Of a DNA stretch of 47,652 nucleotides, positions 17,134-24,437 are shown piece by piece; the first letter of the stretch is position 1, and the number at the start of each line of letters is the position of its first letter. The translations under genes and the position numbers were made by a program. The stretch comes from Streptomyces cinnamoneus (GTDB lineage: Bacteria > Actinomycetota > Actinomycetes > Streptomycetales > Streptomycetaceae), in the NCBI RefSeq assembly GCF_014650495.1, contig NZ_BMVB01000035.1, positions 1 to 47,652 on the forward strand. Direction: 5' to 3'. Under the pieces are notes generated by a model, which had not been told where the DNA came from, did not search any database, and saw only the letters and a program-made list of their open reading frames with translations.

Positions 17134-17796
17134 TTAGTTGGACGTCGGCAGGTCGTACCCGAGCTGCGCGGTCTTCTCCGCAACGGGCGCCTGGAGCGCA
17201 TTGTCCTTGCCGTAGAGGGCCACGGTGGCCTTCGCCGTGGAACCGGGCGGGAAGGCGCCCCCGCCGTTGCCGGTCCACTCGTAGAAGCCGCTGTGGCGGG
17301 CCCCGTCGCACTGGAGGTCCTTCTTGGCGCGGACGCCCTTGAGGACGGTGGGCTTGCCGCTGCCGGGGTCGGAGGCGAGCGTCACCTCCAGGTGGTCCGT
17401 GGCGGCGGTGCAGGTGTAGTCGAAGGAGACGTCGAGCGAGGCCACGATGCCCTTGCCGAGGAAGATCTTCCTGACGCTCACCGACGGCGCCGCGGCGGCC
17501 TTCGCCGCTTCGGCAGCCTTGCGGGCGGCCTCGGCGGCGGACTTCGCAGCGGCTTCGGCAGCGGCCCTGGCGGCGTCGCCGGCCGACTTCGCCGCGGCCC
17601 TGGCGGCTGCCTCCGAAGCGGCCTTGGCGGCGGCCTCGGCCGCACGCCGCGCCTCGTCGGCGGACTTCGTACCCGCGCCCCGGTCGCTCTTGGCCACCGG
17701 CTCGACGGTCGCCGCGGTCGCCGCGGGTGCCGCGATGCCCAGAGCGACGGCAGCCAGTGCCGAGACTCCGGCTGCACGAAGGGAGGTGCGCTTCAC
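17134..17796 (-). CDS. Secreted protein with long Ala-rich helix and C-terminal beta domain
   Basis: A 220-residue product. The signal peptide (MKRTSLRAAGVSALAAVALG...APAATA) is followed by about 55 residues made almost only of Ala, Lys, Arg, Glu and Ser (EARRAAEAAAKAASEAAARA and similar), which should form one long solvent-exposed helix. The C-terminal 115 residues look like a beta-sandwich with two cysteines (DYTCTAATDHLEVTLA, KKDLQCDGARHSG). I infer a stalk and head arrangement. The function is unknown. GTG 17796 has GAGGAG eight bases upstream. Confidence 0.8.
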   Translation of the reverse strand: MKRTSLRAAGVSALAAVALGIAAPAATAATVEPVAKSDRGAGTKSADEARRAAEAAAKAASEAAARAAAKSAGDAARAAAEAAAKSAAEAARKAAEAAKAAAAPSVSVRKIFLGKGIVASLDVSFDYTCTAATDHLEVTLASDPGSGKPTVLKGVRAKKDLQCDGARHSGFYEWTGNGGGAFPPGSTAKATVALYGKDNALQAPVAEKTAQLGYDLPTSN

Positions 17797-18154
17797 TTAC
17801 GTACTCCTCAGAACTTCACTCGATAATGCAAGGAAGGAGGCATGCAGAAAGCCGCGATGCATCCGACTGCATGCGACTGTGCCCCCACTCCCGTCGCATG
17901 GAATTCCTGCGCGCGTCGCAGAACAGCACTACCTGCGCACGCGCCATCGCAGCTCGGTGACAATTTATCACCTCATCGTCACGGAGAGGTATTTCAGCGG
18001 TTGTGATCGCGCCATTCCTCTCGACGCTTTCCGGCCGGAGGCCGCGCGCCAACGCGCATGCATGGCCGGCGGAACGCCCCTTGTTGCAGAAACCGCAAGA
18101 ACGTTTGCTCCTCACGACCGGCCGGGCGCATGGTCGTCGGCAGGAGGTTTTCCC
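17797..18154. promoter_or_regulatory. Divergent intergenic region, no gene seen
   Basis: A 358-base gap between the Ala-rich protein gene (minus) and the methyltransferase gene (plus). It is locally AT-richer (for example around 17955-17970, GACAATTTATCACC). GCATGC or TGCATG elements recur near 17840-17880 in imperfect repeats. No ORF with a ribosome site was found. It presumably holds two divergent promoters. Confidence 0.45.
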
Positions 18155-18985
18155 ATGAACGATTTCGACTGGGCCGCAATGGCCGACCTGCTGGAACGCG
18201 AAGGAGAGGCGCACGGCCCCTACGTGGAGCAGGCCCTCGAACAGCTCCGGCACCTCACCCCGCGGCGGATCCTGGACATCGGCAGCGGGCCCGGGGTCGC
18301 CGCCTGCCGGCTGGCGGCGGCGTTCCCGCTCGCCGAGGTCACCGCGGTCGACGGTGCTGCGGAGCTGCTGGCCCGCGCCGCGGAGCGGGCGGAGCGGCTC
18401 GGTGTCCGGCTGCGGACCGAGGCGGCCGAATTCCCCGAGGGGCTCGCCGGCCTGGAGCCGGCGGACCTGGTGTGGACGGGGCAGGTCGTGCACCACGTCG
18501 GCGATCAGCAGGACGCTCTGGACCGGCTCGCCGGACTCCTCGAACCGGGCGGCGTGCTGGCCGTCGTCGAGGGCGGCCTGCCGGCCCGTTGGCTGCCGCG
18601 CGACATCGGGTTCGGGCGCCCCGGCCTGCAGGACCGGCTGGCCGCGGCGACGGCCGAGCGGTTCAGCCGGATGCGTGCCGAGCTGCCCGGTTCGGTGGCG
18701 GTGGTCGAGGACTGGGCCGGCATGCTGCGCACCGCCGGGCTCACGGAGGTGCGCAGCAAGACCTTCCTCGTCGACCACCCCGCACCCCTGGCCCCGGACG
18801 TGCGGCAGTCGGTACGGCAGATGCTGCAACGGCAGCGCACGGTCCTCGGCGAACTGGACGCCGACGACCTGGCGACGATCGACCGGCTGCTCGATCCGGC
18901 CGACCCGGCGGGCATCGACCGGCGCCCGGACGTGTTCCTGCTGACTGCGAAGACCGTGCACTTCGGGCGCCGGCCCGCGGGCTGA
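18155..18985 (+). CDS. SAM-dependent class I methyltransferase
   Basis: A 276-residue protein. The SAM-binding motif I is ILDIGSGPGVAACRLAAAFP, with VTAVDGAAELLARAAERAER as motif II and DLVWTGQVVHHVGDQQDALD and LEPGGVLAVVEGGLP as motifs for the later strands. The C-terminal third, LPRDIGFGRPGLQDRL onward, may form a substrate lid. The acceptor is unknown. ATG 18155 follows AGGAGG with a seven-base spacing, a very strong site. It stands alone, so context gives no pathway. Confidence 0.9.
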   Translation: MNDFDWAAMADLLEREGEAHGPYVEQALEQLRHLTPRRILDIGSGPGVAACRLAAAFPLAEVTAVDGAAELLARAAERAERLGVRLRTEAAEFPEGLAGLEPADLVWTGQVVHHVGDQQDALDRLAGLLEPGGVLAVVEGGLPARWLPRDIGFGRPGLQDRLAAATAERFSRMRAELPGSVAVVEDWAGMLRTAGLTEVRSKTFLVDHPAPLAPDVRQSVRQMLQRQRTVLGELDADDLATIDRLLDPADPAGIDRRPDVFLLTAKTVHFGRRPAG

Positions 18986-19020
18986 CGACGCACTGCACCC
19001 TGGCCGCCGACCGGCCCGCG

Positions 19021-19042
19021 GGGTCCCGCTCGTACGGGACCC
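19021..19042 (+). terminator. Hairpin after methyltransferase gene
   Basis: GGGTCCCG-CTCGTA-CGGGACCC forms an 8-bp stem with a 6-base loop about 35 bases downstream of the stop codon. Confidence 0.55.
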
Positions 19043-19214
19043 GCCGGCCGGTGACCGGCTGCCAGCGCGTCCGGCCGGATGGGCGCAGGGGGCCGCGTTC
19101 CCCCGGGCGGCGCCGTGGCGCTGCCGTGCGGGAGAGCCGGCCGGGTGCATCCTGACGGTCTTAGCGCCGGACGGCGAGGAGTTCCGGCGGCGAACGAGCC
19201 AGGAGATGTGCCCC

Positions 19215-19448
19215 ATGGCAGCGTGCGAGGTATGCGGGAACGACTACGACATGGCCTTCGAAGTGCGTGCCGCGGGAGCCGTGCACGTCTTCGACAGCTT
19301 CGAGTGCGCCGCCCACAAGCTGGCACCGATCTGTGACAACTGCGGCTGCCGCATCCTCGGTCACGGCCACGAGACCGACGGCATGTTCTTCTGCGGCGCC
19401 CACTGCGCCCGCGTGAAGGGCTACACGAACCTCGTCGACCACTCCTGA
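19215..19448 (+). CDS. Small Cys-rich zinc-binding-type protein
   Basis: A 77-residue protein with eight cysteines and several histidines arranged as CEVCGNDYD, SFECAAHK, ICDNCGCRILGHGHE and FFCGAHCARVKG. The paired CxxC-type knuckles suggest a treble-clef or zinc-ribbon fold binding one or two zinc ions; relatives are common small proteins of unknown role in Actinobacteria. ATG 19215 is chosen because AGGAG lies nine bases upstream; ATG 19206 would leave no spacing. It probably acts as a cytosolic metal- or nucleic-acid-binding protein. Confidence 0.78.
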   Translation: MAACEVCGNDYDMAFEVRAAGAVHVFDSFECAAHKLAPICDNCGCRILGHGHETDGMFFCGAHCARVKGYTNLVDHS

Positions 19449-19488
19449 CGCCCCGGCACCCCCCGCCCCGGGCTGCCGCACCTCGGGG

Positions 19489-19527
19489 GTAGACAGTGTC
19501 TACGCCGCGCTGGTAGACACTGTCCAT
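19489..19527 (+). promoter_or_regulatory. Palindromic operator-promoter of tetR-MFS operon
   Basis: GTAGACA-G-TGTCTAC (19489-19503) is a perfect 15-base palindrome, and GTAGACA-C-TGTCCAT (19513-19527) is a second, near-perfect copy, centred 24 bases away. TAGACA in each copy can serve as -35 and -10 boxes with an 18-base spacer. Transcription would then start at about the A of ATG 19526, giving a leaderless mRNA, consistent with the absence of a ribosome site. Binding by the adjacent TetR protein would block both boxes. Confidence 0.75.
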
Positions 19528-20197
19528 GACACAAGAGACGTCCCTCCGCGAGCGGCTGGTCGACGCCGGAGTGGAGCTGGTGATGACCAGCGGCACCGCT
19601 TCGCTGGGGCTGCGCGAGATCGCCCGGCAGGCAGGGGTGTCGCACGGGGCGCCGCGCCGGTACTTCCCCACGCACCAGGCCCTGCTCTCCGCGATCGCCC
19701 GCCGAGGCTTCGCGGACCTCCAGGCCCGTTTCGCGGCCGCGACCGCCGGCACGACGTCGCCGCGCGGCCGGCTCCAGGCGCTCGGCAGGGCCTACCTCGG
19801 CTACGCCCTGGAGCACCGCGGCATGTTCGAGCTGATGTTCCGTCATGAGCTGCTCACCAGCGAGCAGGAGGAGCCGGGCCGGCCGCGGCTCCGGGAGTCG
19901 ACGCTTCCGCTGTTCGCGCACATGGCCGGGCTCATTGCCACCCACCGGGCGGAGCAGGCCGCCACGGACCGGCCTGGCGCGCCGGAGGATTCCGTGCCGC
20001 CGGCGTCCGTCACGGCCGCCGCTCTCTGGTCCAACCTGCACGGCATCGCCCAGTTGTGGGCGTGGGGCAGCCTGCAACTGGTCCTCGGCTCCGCACCGCC
20101 GGCGGGCGGGCCGGCGGGCGGGACGCCGGACGGCGACCAGCTCGACCGGCTCGTCGCGGCGGCCCTGGACGCCCATCTCGGCCGGGGCGGCGCATGA
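19526..20197 (+). CDS. TetR-family repressor of the adjacent MFS exporter
   Basis: A 223-residue regulator. The N-terminal helix-turn-helix is LRERLVDAGVELVMTSGTAS, LGLREIARQAGVSHGAPRRY, FPTHQALLSAIARRGF. The C-terminal ligand-binding part is all-helical with the WSNLHGIAQLWAWGSLQLVL segment typical of TetR_C. The palindromic promoter immediately upstream, which overlaps the start codon, implies autorepression. Its stop overlaps the MFS start by ATGA, so the two are translationally coupled and the inducer is probably an MFS substrate. Confidence 0.92.
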   Translation: MTQETSLRERLVDAGVELVMTSGTASLGLREIARQAGVSHGAPRRYFPTHQALLSAIARRGFADLQARFAAATAGTTSPRGRLQALGRAYLGYALEHRGMFELMFRHELLTSEQEEPGRPRLRESTLPLFAHMAGLIATHRAEQAATDRPGAPEDSVPPASVTAAALWSNLHGIAQLWAWGSLQLVLGSAPPAGGPAGGTPDGDQLDRLVAAALDAHLGRGGA

Positions 20198-21645
20198 CCA
20201 CGACCGTACGGCGCCGCCTCGCCCTCACGGCGAGCGTGGCCGGCGCGATGATCGTCGCGTTGGACGGCACGGTGTTGTCCGTGGCCCAGCCCAGCCTGCA
20301 GCACGACCTCGGCGCCGGCGTGGCGCAGGTCCAGTGGACCAGTACCGCCTACCTGCTCACGGTGGCCGCCTTTCTCGTCATCGCCGGGCGGCTGGGCGAC
20401 CGTTACGGGCACCCGCGGATGCTGTGCATCGGCGTGCTCGGCTTCGGGGCCGCCTCGGCGGGCATCGCGCTCGCCCCCGGGGCGGGGTGGGTGATCGGCC
20501 TGCGTGCCGTGCAGGGGATCTTCGGTGCCCTGCTCCAGCCGGCGACGCTCGCCCTGCTGAGGCTGGCCTACCCCCCGGACCGGCTCGGCAGGGCGGTCGC
20601 CGTCCGGACCAGCGCGATCGGGGTGGCTGCGGCGGCCGGCCCGGTGCTCGGGGGCGTCCTGGTGGCGCACTTCGGCTGGCGGGCGGTGTTCGTGATCAAC
20701 GTTCCGGTGGCGCTGGTGATCGCCGCGCTCACGCTCGCCGTCCGTGCGCCCGCACCGGCGCGGACCGTTTCCCAGCGGCTCGACGCCGTCGGCGCGGCCC
20801 TCCTCGCGACGGTGCTCGCAGCGCTGGTCCACACGCTGGCCGGGGTGCCCGCGCAGGGGTGGACGGGCCTGCCGACGCTGCTCGGATGCGCCGCCGTCGC
20901 GGGTGTGGCTGCGCTGCTCGTCGTGCACGAACGGCGCGCGGAGCACCCCATCGTGCCGCCCGTCGTGGCGCGTTCCGTTCCCGTGACGGCGTCCATGGCC
21001 CTTCTGCTGTGCACGAGCGGCGGGATGTTCGGGGCGCTGTTCGTGGCCACGTTCCTGCTGCAGGACGTCGTCGGGCTCGACCCGTTCACCACCGGCCTGT
21101 GGGTGCTGCCACTGACCGCGCTCATGGTGCTCGGCGCGCCCGTGGCGGCCGCCGCGCTGCGCCGGTTCGGGCCGCGTCCCACTGCGCTCGGCGGTACGGT
21201 TCTCATGGTCCTCGGCATCGCGGGCCTCTCGCGGCTCGGCCCGGGCAGCACGCCGGCGGTCACCGGCGTGGCCTTCGCCGTGCTCGGTGCGGGGTTCGCC
21301 ACGGTGATGGTCACCGCGACGGGAACCGTCGTCGGTGAGGCGCCCGCCGGGTACGCGGGGGTCATCGGCGGGCTCAAGCAGACGGCGATGAACGTCGGCC
21401 CCACACTCGGCATCGCCGTCGCGGCCGGCCTGATGCTCCTGGCCCCCGCCGGCCCGGCCCCCGCCTCCGCCGCGGGGGCGACACCTGCGACCACGTTGCT
21501 GGTCCTGGCCGGACTCGCCGCCCTCGGCCTGCTGCCGGCGTCGTTGCTGCCCCGACGGCCGGGGGCCGCATCCGGTCGGCCGCCGCGCGACGGCGGGCTG
21601 CAGCCCGAGGTGACCGGCAGTGCCCCACGGGTTCATCACACCTGA
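20194..21645 (+). CDS. MFS drug exporter (DHA2/EmrB-like)
   Basis: A 483-residue transporter. Family motifs: MIVALDGTVLSVAQPSLQHD, a motif A segment RLGDRYGHPRM, LRAVQGIFGALLQPATLALL, and motif C AAAAGPVLGGVLVAHFGWRA followed by FVINVPVALV. About fourteen hydrophobic segments fit the drug:H+ antiporter-2 group. It exports drugs or metabolites with proton exchange. It overlaps the tetR stop by four bases and converges with the next gene by ten bases. Confidence 0.9.
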   Translation: MTTTVRRRLALTASVAGAMIVALDGTVLSVAQPSLQHDLGAGVAQVQWTSTAYLLTVAAFLVIAGRLGDRYGHPRMLCIGVLGFGAASAGIALAPGAGWVIGLRAVQGIFGALLQPATLALLRLAYPPDRLGRAVAVRTSAIGVAAAAGPVLGGVLVAHFGWRAVFVINVPVALVIAALTLAVRAPAPARTVSQRLDAVGAALLATVLAALVHTLAGVPAQGWTGLPTLLGCAAVAGVAALLVVHERRAEHPIVPPVVARSVPVTASMALLLCTSGGMFGALFVATFLLQDVVGLDPFTTGLWVLPLTALMVLGAPVAAAALRRFGPRPTALGGTVLMVLGIAGLSRLGPGSTPAVTGVAFAVLGAGFATVMVTATGTVVGEAPAGYAGVIGGLKQTAMNVGPTLGIAVAAGLMLLAPAGPAPASAAGATPATTLLVLAGLAALGLLPASLLPRRPGAASGRPPRDGGLQPEVTGSAPRVHHT

Positions 21646-22691
21646 GGAGACGTCTCGTGGGCCCGGTCCGGCGGCGGTGTCACCGCGGCCGGACCGTCGC
21701 CCGAGGCGGTGACGCGCGGCCGGCGACGGGCGAGGGCGGCGCAGGCGGTCAGCTGGATCGTGTGGTAGAGCATCAGAGGGAGGACGACCAGGCCGACGTC
21801 GTCCGCGGCGAACAGCACCGTGGCCATGGGCAGCCCGCCGGCCAGGCTCTTGGTGGAGGCGCAGAAGACGGCGGTGACCCGGTCCTTTGGGGTGTACCCC
21901 AGGAACCTGCCCATCCGGTCCGTGAGCATCAGGACCAGCGCCAGCAGGGCGCCGCACAGGGCGAGGAGGACCAGCAGCCTGCCCACCGGGACGCGCTCCC
22001 ATATCCCGGCGTTCATGCCCTTGCCGAAGGCGGCGTAGACGACCAGCAGGATGGAGCCCCGGTCGCAGGCCGTGGTGAGGGTGCGGTGCCGTGTCACCCA
22101 CCCGGCCGCCCAGGGGCGGGCGGCCTGCCCCAGCGCGAACGGGAGCAGCAACTGCACGGCGATGCCGGCCACGTGGCCCGCGGAGAAGTGCACGTCGCCC
22201 CTGCCGTCACCGTGCAGCAGCCAGGCCGCCAGGAGCGGTGTGAGGAACACTCCGAGCAGGCTGGAGAAGGAGGCGGAGCAGATGGCCGCCGCGACGTTGC
22301 CGCGTGCCATCGAGGTGAAGGCGACGGCGGACTGCACGGTCGACGGCAGCAGGCACAGGAACAGCACACCGGTGGCGAGTTCGGCGCCGAGCACGGCCGT
22401 GGGCAGTTGCCGGACCGCGAGCCCCAGCAGGGGGAAGACGGCGAAGGTGAAGAGCAGGATCGGCAGGTGCAGCCGCCAGTGCCGCAGGCCCGCGGCCGCG
22501 GCCTGCGGGGTGAGGCGCGCGCCGTAGAGGAAGAACAGCAGGCCGACCGCCACCTGGGTGGCGATGTCGACGGCGTGGGCGGGGCGCCCGCTCGCGGGCA
22601 GGGCGGCGGCCAGGCCGACGGTCGCGAACAGCGCCACGACGTACCCGTCGACGCGACGCAGCCGGGCGCGCGCAGCGCTGGTGCGGAGCAT
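21636..22691 (-). CDS. Bile acid:sodium symporter (BASS) family transporter
   Basis: A 351-residue polytopic membrane protein with about ten helices. Typical family segments are VAVGLLFFLYGARLTPQAAA, LCLLPSTVQSAVAFTSMARG (sodium-site crossover), CSASFSSLLGVFLTPLL, and RVTAVFCASTKSLAGGLPMA in the second repeat. BASS proteins import organic anions such as bile acids, pyruvate, 2-keto acids or pantoate with Na+. It is the second gene after an isocitrate-lyase/PEP-mutase-like enzyme on the same strand, 149 bases away, which suggests a carboxylate or keto-acid substrate. ATG 22691 has only a distant AAGGGA. Confidence 0.88.
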   Translation of the reverse strand: MLRTSAARARLRRVDGYVVALFATVGLAAALPASGRPAHAVDIATQVAVGLLFFLYGARLTPQAAAAGLRHWRLHLPILLFTFAVFPLLGLAVRQLPTAVLGAELATGVLFLCLLPSTVQSAVAFTSMARGNVAAAICSASFSSLLGVFLTPLLAAWLLHGDGRGDVHFSAGHVAGIAVQLLLPFALGQAARPWAAGWVTRHRTLTTACDRGSILLVVYAAFGKGMNAGIWERVPVGRLLVLLALCGALLALVLMLTDRMGRFLGYTPKDRVTAVFCASTKSLAGGLPMATVLFAADDVGLVVLPLMLYHTIQLTACAALARRRPRVTASGDGPAAVTPPPDRAHETSPQV

Positions 22692-22840
22692 GAGGACGCG
22701 TTCCCTTCTGAGGAGCGGCAGGGGCTTCTCCCGGGGGTGCGGACGACGGTGGGCGGGCGTGCCGGACAGGCTCCGTCGGCATTCCGCCGCACCGGGGCCT
22801 GTCCGTTCCCCGTCCCGCCCGGTGTCGCCCTCCGCCTGCG

Positions 22841-23695
22841 TCAGCCGGCGGCTTCGCGCTCGTGGTGCCGGCTGATGTTCTTCTCCAGCAGGGCCAGCGA
22901 CTCGGCGACTCCCACGCTGTCCGCGGTGTGCTGCGGCAGACGGCCGTCCGCGCTCTTCAGCTCCGTCAGGGCGCGGTCGATGGCGGTCTGGGCGGCGAAC
23001 AGGCAGGGGGTGCTGTAGATGGCGACGTTCACGCCCAGTTCGCCCAGCTCGGTGAGCGAGAGCCGCGGCGACTTGCCGCCTGCGATCTGGTTGAACAGCA
23101 GCGGCTTGTCGCCGATGACCCTGCGCACCTTGGTGATCCATTCGACGCTGCGCACGCCGTCGACGAGGATCACGTCCGCGTCCGTCGCCGCCAGCGCCTT
23201 GGCGCGTCGCAGGATCTCGTCCTCCTCGGTCGCGTCGGTGCGGGCGACGACGACCAGGTCCCGGCGCGTCGCCAGGACCATGTTCAGCTTTTCGAGGTAC
23301 TCCTCCAGCGGCAGGACCTGCTTGCCGTCGACGTGTCCGCAGCGGCGCGGGCGCTTCTGGTCCTCCAGGATGACGCCCGAGGCGCCGATGGCTTCGAGGT
23401 GCCGCACGACGTGGCAGGCGGTCTCGGGGTCGACGTAGCCGTCGTCGATGTCCACGAGCAGGTGCTGGCGCGGGAAGGCCAGGCGCAGTCGCTGGACGAA
23501 GGCGACGATGTCCGGCCAGGCGATGAAGCCGATGTCGGGTAATCCGTAGTGGGAGGCGGCGAATCCGAAGCCGGAGACGAACATGCCGTCGTAGTGCTGG
23601 GCGGACACGGAGGCGGAGAACATGTCGAAGACGCCGATCAGGGGCGTCGTTCCCGCGTCCTCGACGGCGGCACGTAGCCGTTGCGCGTGACTCAT
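22841..23695 (-). CDS. Isocitrate lyase/PEP mutase superfamily enzyme
   Basis: A 284-residue TIM-barrel enzyme. VFDMFSASVSAQHYDGMFVSG is the N-terminal binding loop, DIDDGYVDPE supplies the metal-binding acid cluster, and ASGVILEDQKRPRRCGHVDG is the catalytic loop; RRCGH corresponds to K(K/R)CGH of isocitrate and methylisocitrate lyases, and ARTDATEEDE is the next metal site. Members split C-C or C-P bonds, often releasing pyruvate. The exact substrate is unknown and RRCGH makes a PEP phosphonomutase less likely. GGAGG six bases upstream fixes ATG 23695. Confidence 0.85.
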   Translation of the reverse strand: MSHAQRLRAAVEDAGTTPLIGVFDMFSASVSAQHYDGMFVSGFGFAASHYGLPDIGFIAWPDIVAFVQRLRLAFPRQHLLVDIDDGYVDPETACHVVRHLEAIGASGVILEDQKRPRRCGHVDGKQVLPLEEYLEKLNMVLATRRDLVVVARTDATEEDEILRRAKALAATDADVILVDGVRSVEWITKVRRVIGDKPLLFNQIAGGKSPRLSLTELGELGVNVAIYSTPCLFAAQTAIDRALTELKSADGRLPQHTADSVGVAESLALLEKNISRHHEREAAG

Positions 23696-23970
23696 GGGTA
23701 TCCTCCAGGGCACTGGTCTGCGGTGGGGTTGTCCTTGCCGACCTATCGCCTGCGAAGCTCGGTCGGCAGTCCTGTCCTGACATGCCGTGGGCCGGTGCGC
23801 CGGGGGCGGCTGCCCCGTTTCCGACGGGGCGGTGCGCTCCCGGACGTGCTCTTCTCTTCGCTCTGACGCCGCACCCCGGCATGCCGTTCCGAGGCAGAGG
23901 TACGCCTCACGGCCAGAGCGCTGCAGCATCACGTGCCGCTGCTCACTCACGGCCGATCATCTGGCTGGAG
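23696..23970 (-). promoter_or_regulatory. Structured 5' leader of the lyase-BASS operon
   Basis: On the minus strand, hairpins TGCCGACC/GGTCGGCA (23736-23768) and GCCCCGT/ACGGGGC (23812-23830, loop CGGAA) sit between the probable promoter and the lyase start. GGTGCGC occurs twice (23794-23800, 23831-23837). A roughly 250-base leader of this kind may be a regulatory RNA. No known riboswitch class was recognised. Confidence 0.4.
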
Positions 23971-23971
23971 G

Positions 23972-24010
23972 TTACCAAGGGACGGTCACGCAAAAACTAA
24001 GCATTGGTAA
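23972..24010. promoter_or_regulatory. Inverted repeat TTACCAA/TTGGTAA, possible operator
   Basis: TTACCAA (23972-23978) and TTGGTAA (24004-24010) are exact complements 25 bases apart in the only AT-rich stretch of the gap 23696-24385. They frame the likely promoter of the lyase-BASS operon. The remaining bases 24011-24385 hold no gene I can support. Confidence 0.4.
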
Positions 24011-24385
24011 AAGGCCCTGCGCAGCGGCACATTCGCGCCGCGCTCCGAGCGGCTTGAACTCGCGGGTCGCACGACGGACGACAGCTTCGCGCACGGGCGC
24101 ATCACGTGCCGGGCGGCACGCCGGGGAGGCCGCCCACCTCCGGCGTTGCCGCGGCGCGTACCGTACAGCCGTTCTCGGTTCGTACACGCAGACGTACCGG
24201 ACGGGCGGCGCGACACCGTACCCGTACCCGGACGCGGAAGGCTTGCTTCTATCGGTGGGCACGCGGGTGTTCGCGGTACGTCCGCGCCGGCTCCCTCCCG
24301 CAACGGCAGCGGCCCCGGCACGTCGTCCCCTCGGCTACGGCGAGGGGTGACGTGTCCGGGGCCGGTCGTCCGGTCGGTTCACCGT

Positions 24386-24433
24386 CCGGTCGGGCGGTCG
24401 TCCGGTCGGGCGGTCGTCCGGTCGGGCGGTCGT
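24386..24433. repeat. Three 16-bp tandem units after permease gene
   Basis: CCGGTCGGGCGGTCGT is repeated three times without change, with degenerate partial copies on both sides (24362-24385 and 24434-24440). The array ends four bases before the minus-strand stop of the permease gene. Confidence 0.9.
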
Positions 24434-24437
24434 CCGT

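Noticed and set aside
23787..24350. ORF of 187 codons in the gap between the lyase and permease genes
   Set aside because: Composition is random-like (many Arg and Cys) with no ribosome site and no recognisable domain.
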